Positions 24,921 through 34,001 are shown, counted from the stretch's first letter. The stretch: 64,000 bases of DNA from AC-56 sp963798705 (GCA_963798705.1 CAWCTW010000005.1:1488001-1552000), one strand, 5' to 3'. The notes: a model not told the origin generated them from the sequence alone. Made by a program: numbers and translations.

Positions 24921-25463
24921 GTGATCTACGTCGCCTTCTTCGCCGGGGCGATCGGCGCCGTTGGGGGCGCGATCGCCGTGATCGCCATGCGCAACCCGTT
25001 CTACAGCGTGATCGCCCTGGTGGTCCACCTGGTCTCCCTGGCCGGCCTCTTCCTGCTGCTCTACGCCCAGTTCATCGCCGCAGCTCAAATCGTCGTGTAC
25101 GCGGGTGCCGTGATGGTGCTCTACGTCTTCGTCGCCGCCTACGTCGGCGCCGCCGAGGAGCCCCTGTGGGAGCCGATCCCCGGCCAGCGCCTGCTGGCGC
25201 CGCTTCTGGCCGCGGCGTTGCTGGTGGAGCTGGCGATCGCGATCCTCGGCACGGGGCTCTCGGCGCTCGACAGCGAGGGGCCCACGCTGCCGCTCGGGTT
25301 CGGCACGCCCACCCAGATCGGGAACCTGCTGCTCGAGCGCTTCCTCGTCGTCTTCGAGGCGGCGTCGCTGCTTCTGCTGGTCGCCGCGGTGGGCGCCGTG
25401 ACCCTGGCGGGTCGCTCGAGGACTCGCGGGGAGCCCGATCGCGCCCAGGAGCCGGCGGCGTGA
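24921..25463 (+). CDS. nuoJ: NADH-quinone oxidoreductase subunit J
   Basis: 180 residues, five membrane helices. VIYVAFFAGAIGAVGGAIAVIAMRNPFYSVIALV and FIAAAQIVVYAGAVMVLYVFV (the pi-bulge helix that reorganises during turnover) are diagnostic. The C-terminal tail is short and polar. GTG 24921 lies five bases after the nuoI stop. The stop overlaps nuoK as GTGA. Confidence 0.95.
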   Translation: MIYVAFFAGAIGAVGGAIAVIAMRNPFYSVIALVVHLVSLAGLFLLLYAQFIAAAQIVVYAGAVMVLYVFVAAYVGAAEEPLWEPIPGQRLLAPLLAAALLVELAIAILGTGLSALDSEGPTLPLGFGTPTQIGNLLLERFLVVFEAASLLLLVAAVGAVTLAGRSRTRGEPDRAQEPAA

Positions 25464-25759
25464 CGGTCACCTGGTACGTCGTGCTGTCCGCCGTCCTGTT
25501 CGCGATCGGGGCCGGCGGCGTGCTGATCCGCCGCAGCCCGCTCGTGATCCTGCTCTGCCTCGAGCTGATGCTGAACGCCGGCAACCTGGCGTTGGTGGCG
25601 TTCGCCCGCGCCCACGGCAACGCGGAGGGCCAGGTGTTCGCGCTGATCGTGATGGTCGTCGCCGCGTGCGAGGTCGTGGTCGGTCTCGGCCTGATCGTCG
25701 CGATCTACCGCCGTCGCCTGCCGCTCGACGTCGACGAGCTGCGGGGCCTCAAGGGATGA
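25460..25759 (+). CDS. nuoK: NADH-quinone oxidoreductase subunit K
   Basis: 99 residues, three membrane helices, the usual NuoK size. LLCLELMLNAGNLALVAFAR contains the conserved helix-2 glutamate of the E-channel, and EGQVFALIVMVVAACEVVVGLGLIVAIYRR holds the second glutamate. The GTG start overlaps the nuoJ stop, and the TGA overlaps the nuoL ATG. Confidence 0.97.
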   Translation: MTVTWYVVLSAVLFAIGAGGVLIRRSPLVILLCLELMLNAGNLALVAFARAHGNAEGQVFALIVMVVAACEVVVGLGLIVAIYRRRLPLDVDELRGLKG

Positions 25760-27762
25760 GCCCCACCACCTGGGGCTGGCTGGTCCTCGCCTTCCCGCTC
25801 GTCGGGTTCCTCGTGAACGCGCTCGGCTGGCGCATCATGCGCGGCCGTACCGCCGGATGGATCGGCACCGTCGCCATCGCCCTGGCCTTCGCGAGCGCGA
25901 TCGGGGCGCTCGTGGCCCTGCTCGGCCACACGGAGAGCGATCGCGAGCTCACCTCGTCCCTCTGGACCTACGCGTCCGCGGCCGGGCTCGACATCAAGAT
26001 CGGCATCCTCGTCGACCCGCTGGCCGTGTTCATGATCCTGGTCGTCAGCGGCGTGTCGACGCTGATCCACCTGTACTCGGTGGCCTACCTGGACTCCGAC
26101 CGGGGCTACTCGCGGTACTTCGCCTACCTCAACTTCTTCGTCTTCTCGATGCTCCTGCTGGTCTTGGCCGGGAACTTCGTGCTGCTGATCGTCGGCTGGG
26201 CCTTCGTCGGCTTCGCCTCGTACGCGCTGATCAGCTTCTGGTACCGGCGCAACACCGCGACGAAGGCGGGCATGAAGGCCTTCGTCATCAACGTGATCGG
26301 CGACGTCGGGCTGGTGCTCGCGACGTTCTTCATCTTCCGGGACCTCGGGACGTTCGACTACCCGGCCGTCTTTCAGGCGGCGCAGGAGCAGTTCCACACG
26401 AACCAGGGCGTGGTGATCGCGATCTGCCTGCTGCTGCTCGTCGGCGCCTTCGCCAAGTCCGCGCAGCTGCCGCTCCACACCTGGCTTCCCGACGCGATGG
26501 AAGGCCCGACGCCGGTCTCCGCCCTGATCCACGCAGCCACCATGGTGACCGCCGGCGTCTATCTGATCGCCCGGACCCATGTGCTGTTCGAGATCGCGCC
26601 CACCGCCGCGGACATCTCCGCCTTCATCGGCCTCGCGACCCTGATCTTCGCCGCGACCTGCGCGCTTGCGGTCACCGACCTGAAGCGGATCATCGCCTAC
26701 TCGACGATCAGCCAGATCGGCTACATGGTCGTCGGCGTCTCGATCGGCGCCTACGCCGCGGGCATGTTCCAGCTGATGACCCACGCGTTCTTCAAGGCCC
26801 TTCTGTTCATGGCCGCCGGCTCGGTGATCTCGGCGATGGCCGGGACCCAGGACATCAACCGGATGGGGGGCCTGCGGAAGGCCATGCCGTTGACCTGGCG
26901 GCTGATGACGATCGGCGCCCTCGCGCTCGCGGCCTTCCCGTTCATGTCCGGGTTCTTCTCCAAGGACGAGATCCTCGGCTATGCCATCCACCGCGGGGGC
27001 TTTTACGTGATCTTCGCGATCGGCGGGTACGCCGCGGCGCTGCTCACGGCCTTCTACGCGTTCCGGATCATCTTCCGGGTCTTCTGGGGCGAGCCCGTCC
27101 CCGAGGCGCGCGAGCTCGAGCAGGGCCACCTGGCCCACGCGCCGCCCGAGAACCCTCTGTCCGGGGAGGCCGAGGACACCGACGTCGGCTTCCCCGGTGA
27201 GGAGCACCACATCGCCGAGCGGGACTGGCCGATGTGGCTGGCGATGTCCGTGCTCGGGTTCCTCTCCATCTTCGGCGGGCTGGTCGAGATCCCGGGCGTG
27301 GACTCCGTGATCGAGAACTTCTTGGCCGGATCGTTCCTGGACTCGAGCCTCTACGAGAACCTGCCGTCGGTGGCCGCCGACTGGAGGGGCCTGGCGTTCG
27401 GCGGGCTGATCTCGATCGCCGGGATCGCGGCCGCCTACCTGGTGTACGTGCGCCGTCCGGGCACCGCCGCCGCGCTGATCCGGCGCTTCGGCCCGATCCA
27501 CGCGTTCCTCGTCAACAAGTGGTACTTCGACGAGCTCTACGACGCGGTGGTCTACCGCCCGCTGATCGCGACCGGCCGGTTCGCCAGCACGGTGGTCGAG
27601 CGCGTCGTCGTCCAGGGGATCGTCACCGCGGCGGTCGACCTGGTTCGGGGGGTCGGGGTCGTGGTCCGCGGCGCCCAGTCCGGCTTCGTGCGCGCATACG
27701 CGCTGCTTCTCGTCGGGGGCTTCGCCGCCCTGGGCCTCTACTTCCTGATCGCGGCACATTGA
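25756..27762 (+). CDS. nuoL: NADH-quinone oxidoreductase subunit L
   Basis: 668 residues, the distal antiporter-like subunit with the long lateral helix. Proton-channel motifs include GWAFVGFASYALISFWY, AKSAQLPLHTWLPDAMEGPTPVSALIHAATMVTAGVYL, TDLKRIIAYSTISQIGYM and LMTHAFFKALLFMAAGSVI. A polar loop of about 45 residues (EPVPEARELEQGHLAHAPPENP) lies before the last helices. ATG 25756 overlaps the nuoK stop. Its stop overlaps a bridging ORF, not nuoM. Confidence 0.97.
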   Translation: MSPTTWGWLVLAFPLVGFLVNALGWRIMRGRTAGWIGTVAIALAFASAIGALVALLGHTESDRELTSSLWTYASAAGLDIKIGILVDPLAVFMILVVSGVSTLIHLYSVAYLDSDRGYSRYFAYLNFFVFSMLLLVLAGNFVLLIVGWAFVGFASYALISFWYRRNTATKAGMKAFVINVIGDVGLVLATFFIFRDLGTFDYPAVFQAAQEQFHTNQGVVIAICLLLLVGAFAKSAQLPLHTWLPDAMEGPTPVSALIHAATMVTAGVYLIARTHVLFEIAPTAADISAFIGLATLIFAATCALAVTDLKRIIAYSTISQIGYMVVGVSIGAYAAGMFQLMTHAFFKALLFMAAGSVISAMAGTQDINRMGGLRKAMPLTWRLMTIGALALAAFPFMSGFFSKDEILGYAIHRGGFYVIFAIGGYAAALLTAFYAFRIIFRVFWGEPVPEARELEQGHLAHAPPENPLSGEAEDTDVGFPGEEHHIAERDWPMWLAMSVLGFLSIFGGLVEIPGVDSVIENFLAGSFLDSSLYENLPSVAADWRGLAFGGLISIAGIAAAYLVYVRRPGTAAALIRRFGPIHAFLVNKWYFDELYDAVVYRPLIATGRFASTVVERVVVQGIVTAAVDLVRGVGVVVRGAQSGFVRAYALLLVGGFAALGLYFLIAAH

Positions 27763-27893
27763 TGACTGACAGGACAACAGCGGCGGGCACCCAGGGGCGG
27801 CGGCCCGGGTCGATCGAGCACCCCTTTGGCGGTTTATCCGTCATATCCGCGAGTGAGTCGCCGAAACCGGCCCGAGGGGGCGGTCCCAAGTGA
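27762..27893 (+). repeat. Intercistronic element 3 (nuoL/nuoM) with bridging 43-codon ORF
   Basis: GGCGGGCACCCAGGG (27782-27796) is identical to part of element 2. TTTGGCGG (27825-27832) can pair with CGCCGAAA (27859-27866) with one bulge, and GAGTCGCC resembles the right arm of element 1. The ORF starts with ATG 27762, sharing one base with the nuoL TGA, and ends with TGA 27891-27893 overlapping the nuoM GTG (GTGA). It encodes 43 residues ending KPARGGGPK. Coding status unproven. Confidence 0.5.
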
Positions 27894-29413
27894 TTCAGAT
27901 ACTGCTCTGGCTGCCCCTTGCCGCGGGCCTCGTCTGCTTCGTCGTACCCCGCCGAGCCGTTCCCCTCGTTGCCCTTCTGGGGACCCTCGGCACGCTCGGC
28001 CTCGCGATCGCGATGGTCGCCGGCTTCGACAGCGGCGTGGCGGGCCTGCAGCACGCCGTCGACGAGAGCTGGATCCCCGACCTGGGCGTCCGCTACGAGC
28101 TCGGGGTCAGCGGCATCAGCCTCTTCTTGATCTTGATGACCGCGCTGCTTTGGGCCGGCGCGACGGCCTTCTCCGCGTTCCGGATGCCGGAGCGGCGGCG
28201 GATCTACTTCTTCATGCTCGGCCTCGCGGAGACCGCGACCCTGGGAGCGTTCCTGGCACAGGACCTGCTGCTCTTCGTCCTCTTCTTCGACCTGATGCTC
28301 GTCCCGTTCTGGTTTTTGATCGGGGCCTTCGGCGGCGAGCGCCGGATCCCCGCCACGATGAAGATGATCGTCTACACGCTCGTCGGCTCGCTGCTGATGC
28401 TCGTCGCCGCGATCGCCACAGCGGTCCTCGCCTCCGGCGACGTCGGGCACGTGAGCTTCTCGCTCGCCGACCTGCGCGCGAACCCGCTGTCGGCCGGCAG
28501 CCAGTACTGGATCTTCTGCTTCTTCGCCGCCGCCTTCCTGATCAAGATGCCCGCGATCCTCGTGCACGGCTGGATGCCGGACGCCTACCGCGAGGCGCCG
28601 CTGCCGGTGCTGGCCCTGCTCTCGGGGGTGCTCTCCAAGGTCGGGGCCTACGGGTTCCTGCTCGTCGCGCTGCCCGTCTTCCCGACGGCGACGGTCCACT
28701 TCCAGGAGCTGATCCTGGTGATCGGCGTCGCCGGGATCATCTACGGGTCGGTGATGGCGTTCACGCAGACGAACGTGCGTCTGATCGCCGGCTACTCCTC
28801 GATCGCCCAGCTCGGCTTCATCACCATCGGGATCTTCTCCCTGCGGCCCGACGGGGCCGACGGCGCCGTGCTGCAGATGGTCAACCACGGCCTCGTGGTG
28901 GGCGGCATCTTCCTCATCGTCGCCCTGCTCTGGGAGCGCTCCGGAACCGACGAGCTGACCCGCCTCGGCGGGCTGGCCACGCGGGCGCCGGTCCTCGCCG
29001 CGCTGTTTTTGATCGTCGTCCTCGCCAACCTCGCCATGCCCGGCTCGGCGAACTTCGTGGGCGAGTTCTACATCCTGATCGGCGTCTTCCAGTCCAAGAT
29101 CGTCTTCGCCTTCGTGGCCTCGATCGGCATCCCGCTGGCCGCCTACTACTCGATCCGCCTCTTCCAGGGGACGATGCACCACCGCGCCACGGAGAACTCC
29201 GACTCGCGGGAGATCGGGCTCCGTGATGCGGTCGTAATCGCTCCCCTCGTCGCCTGCATCGTCGCGCTGGCCCTGTATCCGGGGCTGATCCTCGGCCGCG
29301 CCGACAGCTCGATCCAGGCGACCACGGCCGCGGTCCATCCGGAGCGGAACGTGATCACCGCCAGGGGTTGGACGGGCTACGCGCCCGTCGGAGACGTCGA
29401 GGCTGCCAAATGA
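27890..29413 (+). CDS. nuoM: NADH-quinone oxidoreductase subunit M
   Basis: 507 residues, about 14 membrane helices, the middle antiporter-like subunit. Signatures are FFFDLMLVPFWFLIGAFGG, FLIKMPAILVHGWMPDAYREAPLPVLALLSGVLSKVGAYGFL with channel Lys and His, QTNVRLIAGYSSIAQLGFI and ANLAMPGSANFVGEF. GTG 27890 overlaps the bridging ORF stop. Its own stop overlaps the nuoN ATG. Confidence 0.97.
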   Translation: MIQILLWLPLAAGLVCFVVPRRAVPLVALLGTLGTLGLAIAMVAGFDSGVAGLQHAVDESWIPDLGVRYELGVSGISLFLILMTALLWAGATAFSAFRMPERRRIYFFMLGLAETATLGAFLAQDLLLFVLFFDLMLVPFWFLIGAFGGERRIPATMKMIVYTLVGSLLMLVAAIATAVLASGDVGHVSFSLADLRANPLSAGSQYWIFCFFAAAFLIKMPAILVHGWMPDAYREAPLPVLALLSGVLSKVGAYGFLLVALPVFPTATVHFQELILVIGVAGIIYGSVMAFTQTNVRLIAGYSSIAQLGFITIGIFSLRPDGADGAVLQMVNHGLVVGGIFLIVALLWERSGTDELTRLGGLATRAPVLAALFLIVVLANLAMPGSANFVGEFYILIGVFQSKIVFAFVASIGIPLAAYYSIRLFQGTMHHRATENSDSREIGLRDAVVIAPLVACIVALALYPGLILGRADSSIQATTAAVHPERNVITARGWTGYAPVGDVEAAK

Positions 29414-30933
29414 CCTTCACCGCCCCCCACATCGACTACGCCGGGCTCTCGCCCGTGATCGCGCTGACCGCGGGAATCGTCGTGGTGCTCATCGGCGGCG
29501 TGTTCAGCTCGCGCCGGCAGCGGCTGGTCGTCTCGGCGCTGTCGCTCGGCGCGCTGGCCACGGCGGCCGGGCTCGCCATCTCGCAGTGGGGCAACCAGGA
29601 GGACCTCGTGGCCGGAGCCCTGCGCCTCGACGAGCTCGGCCTCTCGGCAACTCTGATCGCGATCTTCGCCGCGGCCGTCTGCATCCCGCTCTCGTGGCGC
29701 GATCCGGCCGCCGCGCCAGAGGGCTCCGAGCCGCGCCACACCGAGCTCCAGGTGCTGCTCCTGTCGTCGGTGCTCGGCATGACCCTGCTCGCTCAGGCGC
29801 AGAACCTGATCGCCTTCTTCGTCGCGCTCGAGCTCCTGTCGGTGCCGCTCTACGTGCTGTGCGGCTCGTCGCTTCGCCGCGAGCGCTCGCTCGAGTCGGG
29901 GCTCAAGTATTTGATCGTGGGGTCGCTGGGCTCGGCGACCCTCCTGTACGGCCTGGCGCTCATCTACGGCGCCGCCGGCACCACCAGCTTCGGCGGGATC
30001 GACCAGGTGCTCACCAACGGCAATGCCACGGACTCCCTGGTGCTGGTGGGCGTCGCGCTGATCGCCACCGGGCTTGCCTTCAAGATCTCAATCGCCCCCT
30101 TCCACCAGTGGACCCCGGACGTCTACGAGGGGGCACCTACACCCGTGACGGCGTTCATGGCGGTCGCGACCAAGGCCGCCGCATTCGTCGCCCTCGTGCG
30201 CATGTTCGACTTCGCGCTCGGCTCGATCGTCGACGACTGGCAGCCCGCGCTCTCGGTGCTCGCGATCATCTCGATCGCGGTCGGCAACATCGGCGCGGTG
30301 GGCCAGGACTCCCTGAAGCGCCTGATGGGCTACTCGGGCATCGCGCAGGCCGGCTACATGCTCGTGGGTGTGGCGGCGGCGTCCGCCATCGGGGTCAACG
30401 CGCTGGTCTTCTATCTGGCCGCGTACGCGCTGATGAACCTGGCGGCTTTCGCCGTGATCGTCGTGCGGGAGCGGGAGACCGCTTGGGGAGACGACATCAA
30501 GTCGGTGCAGGGCCTCGGCCGCGAGCGACCGGAGCTCGCCTGGCCGCTCACCATCTCGATGCTGGCCCTGGCAGGCCTGCCCGCGACGGCGGGGTTCATG
30601 GGCAAGCTCTACCTGATCGAGGCGGCGGTGGATGCCGAGCACACGTATCTGGGCGTGGCGATCGCGATCGGGGCGATGATCTCCCTCGTCTACTACCTGC
30701 GCGTGGTGGCGGCCGTGTGGATGCGCCCCGCCGCGGAGCCCGCCCCCGCGATGTCCGGAGGCTCGCCGGAGGCAGGAGATGGCCCCGCGCGGGCGCCCAA
30801 GGGCACCCGCTGCCTCGCGATCCTCGTCCCGGCGGCCATGTGCGCGGCCGCCACCGTCTTCTTCGGGGTGATCCCCACTCCACTCGTGGACTGGGCGAAC
30901 CACGCCGGCTCGGCGATCGCGCCGTTCCTGTAG
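29410..30933 (+). CDS. nuoN: NADH-quinone oxidoreductase subunit N
   Basis: 507 residues, the antiporter-like subunit nearest NuoK. Signatures are FFVALELLSVPLYVLCGSSLRR, SGLKYLIVGSLGSATLLYG, FKISIAPFHQWTPDVYEGAPTPVTAFMAVATKAAAF, LKRLMGYSGIAQAGYMLVG and LAGLPATAGFMGKLYLIEAAV. ATG 29410 overlaps the nuoM stop (ATGA). It is the last nuo gene. No strong terminator hairpin was seen in the 84 bp before the next gene, so some read-through is possible. Confidence 0.97.
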   Translation: MTFTAPHIDYAGLSPVIALTAGIVVVLIGGVFSSRRQRLVVSALSLGALATAAGLAISQWGNQEDLVAGALRLDELGLSATLIAIFAAAVCIPLSWRDPAAAPEGSEPRHTELQVLLLSSVLGMTLLAQAQNLIAFFVALELLSVPLYVLCGSSLRRERSLESGLKYLIVGSLGSATLLYGLALIYGAAGTTSFGGIDQVLTNGNATDSLVLVGVALIATGLAFKISIAPFHQWTPDVYEGAPTPVTAFMAVATKAAAFVALVRMFDFALGSIVDDWQPALSVLAIISIAVGNIGAVGQDSLKRLMGYSGIAQAGYMLVGVAAASAIGVNALVFYLAAYALMNLAAFAVIVVRERETAWGDDIKSVQGLGRERPELAWPLTISMLALAGLPATAGFMGKLYLIEAAVDAEHTYLGVAIAIGAMISLVYYLRVVAAVWMRPAAEPAPAMSGGSPEAGDGPARAPKGTRCLAILVPAAMCAAATVFFGVIPTPLVDWANHAGSAIAPFL

Positions 30934-31017
30934 CCCGACCGCGCCGCTCGCGTGGCCGACCGCGGAGCCGGGTGCTGCGACGATGCGGTCACCGACCCCG
31001 ACCCGAGGAGGAACCAG

Positions 31018-31443
31018 ATGGCCGAGCTCCCGGTGCCCGCAGCGGGAATCGTGCTCACCCACTTCATCGTGTCCGACGACGTCGAGCGCTCGCGTCGCTT
31101 CTACACGGAGGTCCTCGGCGGCGAGACCGTTCGCGGGGGAGAGCCGTCGTTCGTAGCCCTCGCGAACAGCTGGATCATCATCAACACCGGCGGCGGGCCC
31201 ACCGACGACAAGCCGACGGTCACGCTCGAGACCCCAACGGACCCCGACCGCGTGAGCAGCTTCCTGAACATTCGGGTCGCCGACATCGACGCCGTCCACC
31301 GGGACTGGAGCGCCCGCGGAGCCGAATTCCTGACACCGCCCCAGGACCGTGGGGCCGAGATCCGATGCTACATCCGAGACCCGGACGGTCATCTGATCGA
31401 GGTCGGGCAGACGAACCAGGCCTTCCTGGAGGAGAGCGGCTAG
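31018..31443 (+). CDS. VOC (glyoxalase/bleomycin resistance) family protein
   Basis: 141 residues. LTHFIVSDDVERSRRFYTEVLGG, then NIRVADIDAVHRDWSARGAEFLTPPQDRGAEIRCYIRDPDGHLIEVGQ give the paired beta-alpha-beta-beta-beta modules of the vicinal-oxygen-chelate fold. The candidate metal ligands are His in LTHF, an unclear middle position, and Glu in LIEV. Function within the superfamily (dioxygenase, glyoxalase, resistance) cannot be told. ATG 31018 has a strong GAGGAGG upstream. Followed at once by the F420-type protein. Confidence 0.85.
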   Translation: MAELPVPAAGIVLTHFIVSDDVERSRRFYTEVLGGETVRGGEPSFVALANSWIIINTGGGPTDDKPTVTLETPTDPDRVSSFLNIRVADIDAVHRDWSARGAEFLTPPQDRGAEIRCYIRDPDGHLIEVGQTNQAFLEESG

Positions 31444-31902
31444 TGCTGTCAGAATCCGTCCATCGAGCAGGGGTATCAACGTCCAGGCTGGTTCACCACG
31501 CGCATCTTCAATCCCGCGGTGGCCGCGCTCACCCGTCTCGGCATCAGCCTGGCCGGATCGAGGGTGCTCGAGGTGCGCGGGCGAACGAGCGGCGAGCCGC
31601 GCCGCACGCCCGTCAACCTGCTGACGGTGGATGGCACGAGGTACCTGGTGGCACCTCGCGGCCGCACGCAGTGGGTGCGAAACCTGCGGGCTCGCGGCGA
31701 GGGGCGGCTGCTGCTCGGGCGCCGGGCCGAGGGGTTCACGGCCGTGGAGCTCGGCGACGACGACAAGCCGCCGATCCTGCGCGCCTATCTGAAGCGCTGG
31801 AAATGGGAGGTCGGGGCCTTCTTCGGGGGCACGGGCCCGGACTCCACCGACGAGGAGCTCCGGGCCATCGCAGCCGACCATCCGATCTTCCGCATCGCGT
31901 AA
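31443..31902 (+). CDS. Deazaflavin (F420)-dependent nitroreductase-like protein, N-terminal frame disturbed
   Basis: The body reads VLEVRGRTSGEPRRTPVNLLTVDGTRYLVAPRGRTQWVRNLRARGEGRLLLGRRAEGF, the pattern of the DDN / F420H2-dependent nitroreductase family (small split-barrel proteins). The first in-frame start is GTG 31519, but the sequence just before it (QRPGWFTTRIFNPAVAALTRLG, same frame) also looks conserved and has no start codon. A GTG at 31443, overlapping the VOC stop as TAGTG, would enter this frame if one C near 31460 were removed, giving a start MLSESVIEQGYQRPGW. So either a one-base insertion or a truncated start. Cofactor F420 is inferred from family only. Confidence 0.7.
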
Positions 31903-31984
31903 GCCCACGCTCCAATGGCTGCCATCGGCTCATCGGGCGCCGCAAGGCTCATCGGGATACCGGGCCGCGTGCGATGCTTCCAGC

Positions 31985-32344
31985 GTGCTGCATCACGTCT
32001 CGCTCGAGGTCGCACCCGATGACGTCGAGCGCACCGTCGAGCTCCTCGGCCTCGTCGGCTTCGACCGGATCGCGGCGCCCGAGCCGATCGCGCCGTTCGT
32101 GACCTGGCTGGAGGCCGGCACCACCCAGATCCACCTGATCCACACGCCCGAGCCCGTGACACCGATGCTCGGGCATCCCGCGGTGGTCGCGGGTGACTTC
32201 GACGCCGCGGTGGGCCGCCTTCGCGAGGCCGGGTTTGAGGTGGAGGAGGCGGATGAGCTGTGGGGCGAGCGACGGAGCTTCGCCGTCATGCCCGGCGGCC
32301 AGCGCGTGGAGCTGATGGCCGCACCGCCCAAGCCGACCGGATAG
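31985..32344 (+). CDS. VOC superfamily protein
   Basis: 119 residues, GTG start. LHHVSLEVAPDDVERTVELLGLVGFDRI, WLEAGTTQIHLIHTP, DFDAAVGRLREAGFEVEEADELWGERRSFAVMPGGQRVELMAAP give one VOC domain pair. Possible metal ligands are His near residue 3-4, His in QIHLIH and Glu in RVELM. Not closely similar to the VOC protein 0.9 kb upstream. Substrate unknown. Confidence 0.8.
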   Translation: MLHHVSLEVAPDDVERTVELLGLVGFDRIAAPEPIAPFVTWLEAGTTQIHLIHTPEPVTPMLGHPAVVAGDFDAAVGRLREAGFEVEEADELWGERRSFAVMPGGQRVELMAAPPKPTG

Positions 32345-32405
32345 TGCTCCCCGGGATCTGAACGATCGCGCCACCGCCGCGCCCGCGACTACGATCACGG
32401 GCACC

Positions 32406-34001
32406 TTGCGTTACCCGGTCGAGACGTTCACCCCCGAGGAGGAGGCCCTCCTCCGGCCCCACTTCACGAACCTCGACCGGCCCGTGTTCTGCCTCGTGAA
32501 CCTGCCCGAGACGGTCAAGGGGGCGCTGTTCGCCCGTTACTCGCGCTATCCCGGAACCCTTCGCCGCCTGTTCCTGGAGGAGTTCGCCGCGGACGTCCCA
32601 GCGGCGGGCCGGCCGTTCGACGGCGTCGAGGGCGAGCGCGCCGCGGGCCTTTATGAGCGCGTGTTCATGGGCTACGGCGACGACTCGATCGCGCAGGTGG
32701 GTGGGGCGCACCTGGCCTGCGAGTGGACGTCGAACGTCCTCACCAAGATCCTGCAGCGCGGCCGTCTCGCCGCCTACCTGGAGCAGTCCACCCGCTACAT
32801 CCCGTACGACCGGCGGATGCCGGACGAGGCCGGCGGCGGCTACCGCTACTACCGGGACGACCAGCTCGGCGAGCCCTACGCGGCGGCGATGGACGAGCTG
32901 TTCCGGATCTACTCGCGAGGCCTCGAGCAGGTCTCCTCATGGGCGGCCGAGCGCTGGCCCCGGGGGGACGAGCCGGAGGCGGCATGGCGACGCTCGATCC
33001 GGGCAAAGGCCCTCGACCTGCTGCGCGGGCTCCTGCCCGCCTCGACGCTCAGCCACGTCGGGATCTTCGCCTCGGGACAGGCGTACGAGCAGCTCCTGCT
33101 GCGCCTGATGTCCTCGCCGCTGCCCGAGGCGCGCGCCTACGGCGAGATGATCCTCGCCGAGCTCGGCCAGGTGATCCCGAGCTTCGTGGCGCGGCTCGAG
33201 CGGCCGGACCGCGGCGGCGAGTGGATCGCCTACCTGCGTGGGCGCCGCGCGGCGACCGAGAGCGTCGCCGCCCGGCTCGGGCTCGACCGCCCCGCGGAGA
33301 GCGACGCGCCCTCGGTCGACCTGCTCCGGGTCGACGGCGACGAGGACGACCTGCTGGCGGCGTCGCTGTTCGAGTCCTCGGCGGTGGCGGAGGACGACGC
33401 GCGCCGGCGGATCGAGGCGCTCGATCCGCTCGAGCGCGCCGAGCTGATCGCCGCACTCGCCGGCGAGCGCCCGAATCGCCGCCACCGCCCCGGGCGCGGC
33501 TGGGAGGCGGTTCGCTACCGCTTCGAGATCGTCTCCGACTACGGCGGCTTTCGCGACCTGCAGCGCCACCGGATGCTGACGTGCCAGTGGCAGCGCCTGG
33601 GACCGCATCTCGGCGCCGGCGTCCCCGAGGAGGTGCGCGAGGCGGGGTTCGGCGACGAGTACGAGCGGGCGCTGGAAGTCTCGCGGTGCGAGTTCCAGCG
33701 CTTGGAGTCGGAGAGCCTTCACGAGGCCGCCCCCTACGCTTTGTGCCTCGGCTACCGGATCCGCTACGTGCTGGACCTCAACGCCCGCGAGGCGATGCAC
33801 CTGATCGAGCTTCGCTCGGGCCGCGAGGGACACCCGACCTACCGCGCCGTCGCCCAGGCGATGTACGAGCGGATTGCCGCCGTGCATCCCGCGATCGCGA
33901 ACGCGATGAGCCACGTCGATTCCTCGCGCGAACCTCGCCTCGAGCGGATCCTCAGCGAGATCCGCACCCACCGCAGGCGGGTGACCGCGGCGAGCGGCTG
34001 A
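32406..34001 (+). CDS. Tandem ThyX-like protein with a divided signature motif
   Basis: 531 residues, about twice the usual ThyX length (200-260). ThyX makes dTMP from dUMP using FAD, NADPH and methylene-tetrahydrofolate, and carries RHRxxSxNxxSxRY. Here two ThyX-like halves are recognisable. In the first half the motif position reads R118-G-R ... Q127-S-T-R-Y131, so the end is kept but the RHR start is lost. In the second half R387-H-R389 is intact but is followed by MLTCQWQRLG, so the end is lost. The halves may combine into one working site or the protein may have another role. TTG start at 32406, with TACGAT (32390-32395) upstream. No thyA is in the window. Confidence 0.75.
   Translation: MRYPVETFTPEEEALLRPHFTNLDRPVFCLVNLPETVKGALFARYSRYPGTLRRLFLEEFAADVPAAGRPFDGVEGERAAGLYERVFMGYGDDSIAQVGGAHLACEWTSNVLTKILQRGRLAAYLEQSTRYIPYDRRMPDEAGGGYRYYRDDQLGEPYAAAMDELFRIYSRGLEQVSSWAAERWPRGDEPEAAWRRSIRAKALDLLRGLLPASTLSHVGIFASGQAYEQLLLRLMSSPLPEARAYGEMILAELGQVIPSFVARLERPDRGGEWIAYLRGRRAATESVAARLGLDRPAESDAPSVDLLRVDGDEDDLLAASLFESSAVAEDDARRRIEALDPLERAELIAALAGERPNRRHRPGRGWEAVRYRFEIVSDYGGFRDLQRHRMLTCQWQRLGPHLGAGVPEEVREAGFGDEYERALEVSRCEFQRLESESLHEAAPYALCLGYRIRYVLDLNAREAMHLIELRSGREGHPTYRAVAQAMYERIAAVHPAIANAMSHVDSSREPRLERILSEIRTHRRRVTAASG

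Noticed and set aside
25705..27777. 690-codon minus-strand frame opposite nuoL
   Set aside because: Its His/Asp/Arg-rich composition is the usual shadow of a GC-rich membrane protein gene; nuoL is certain on the other strand.
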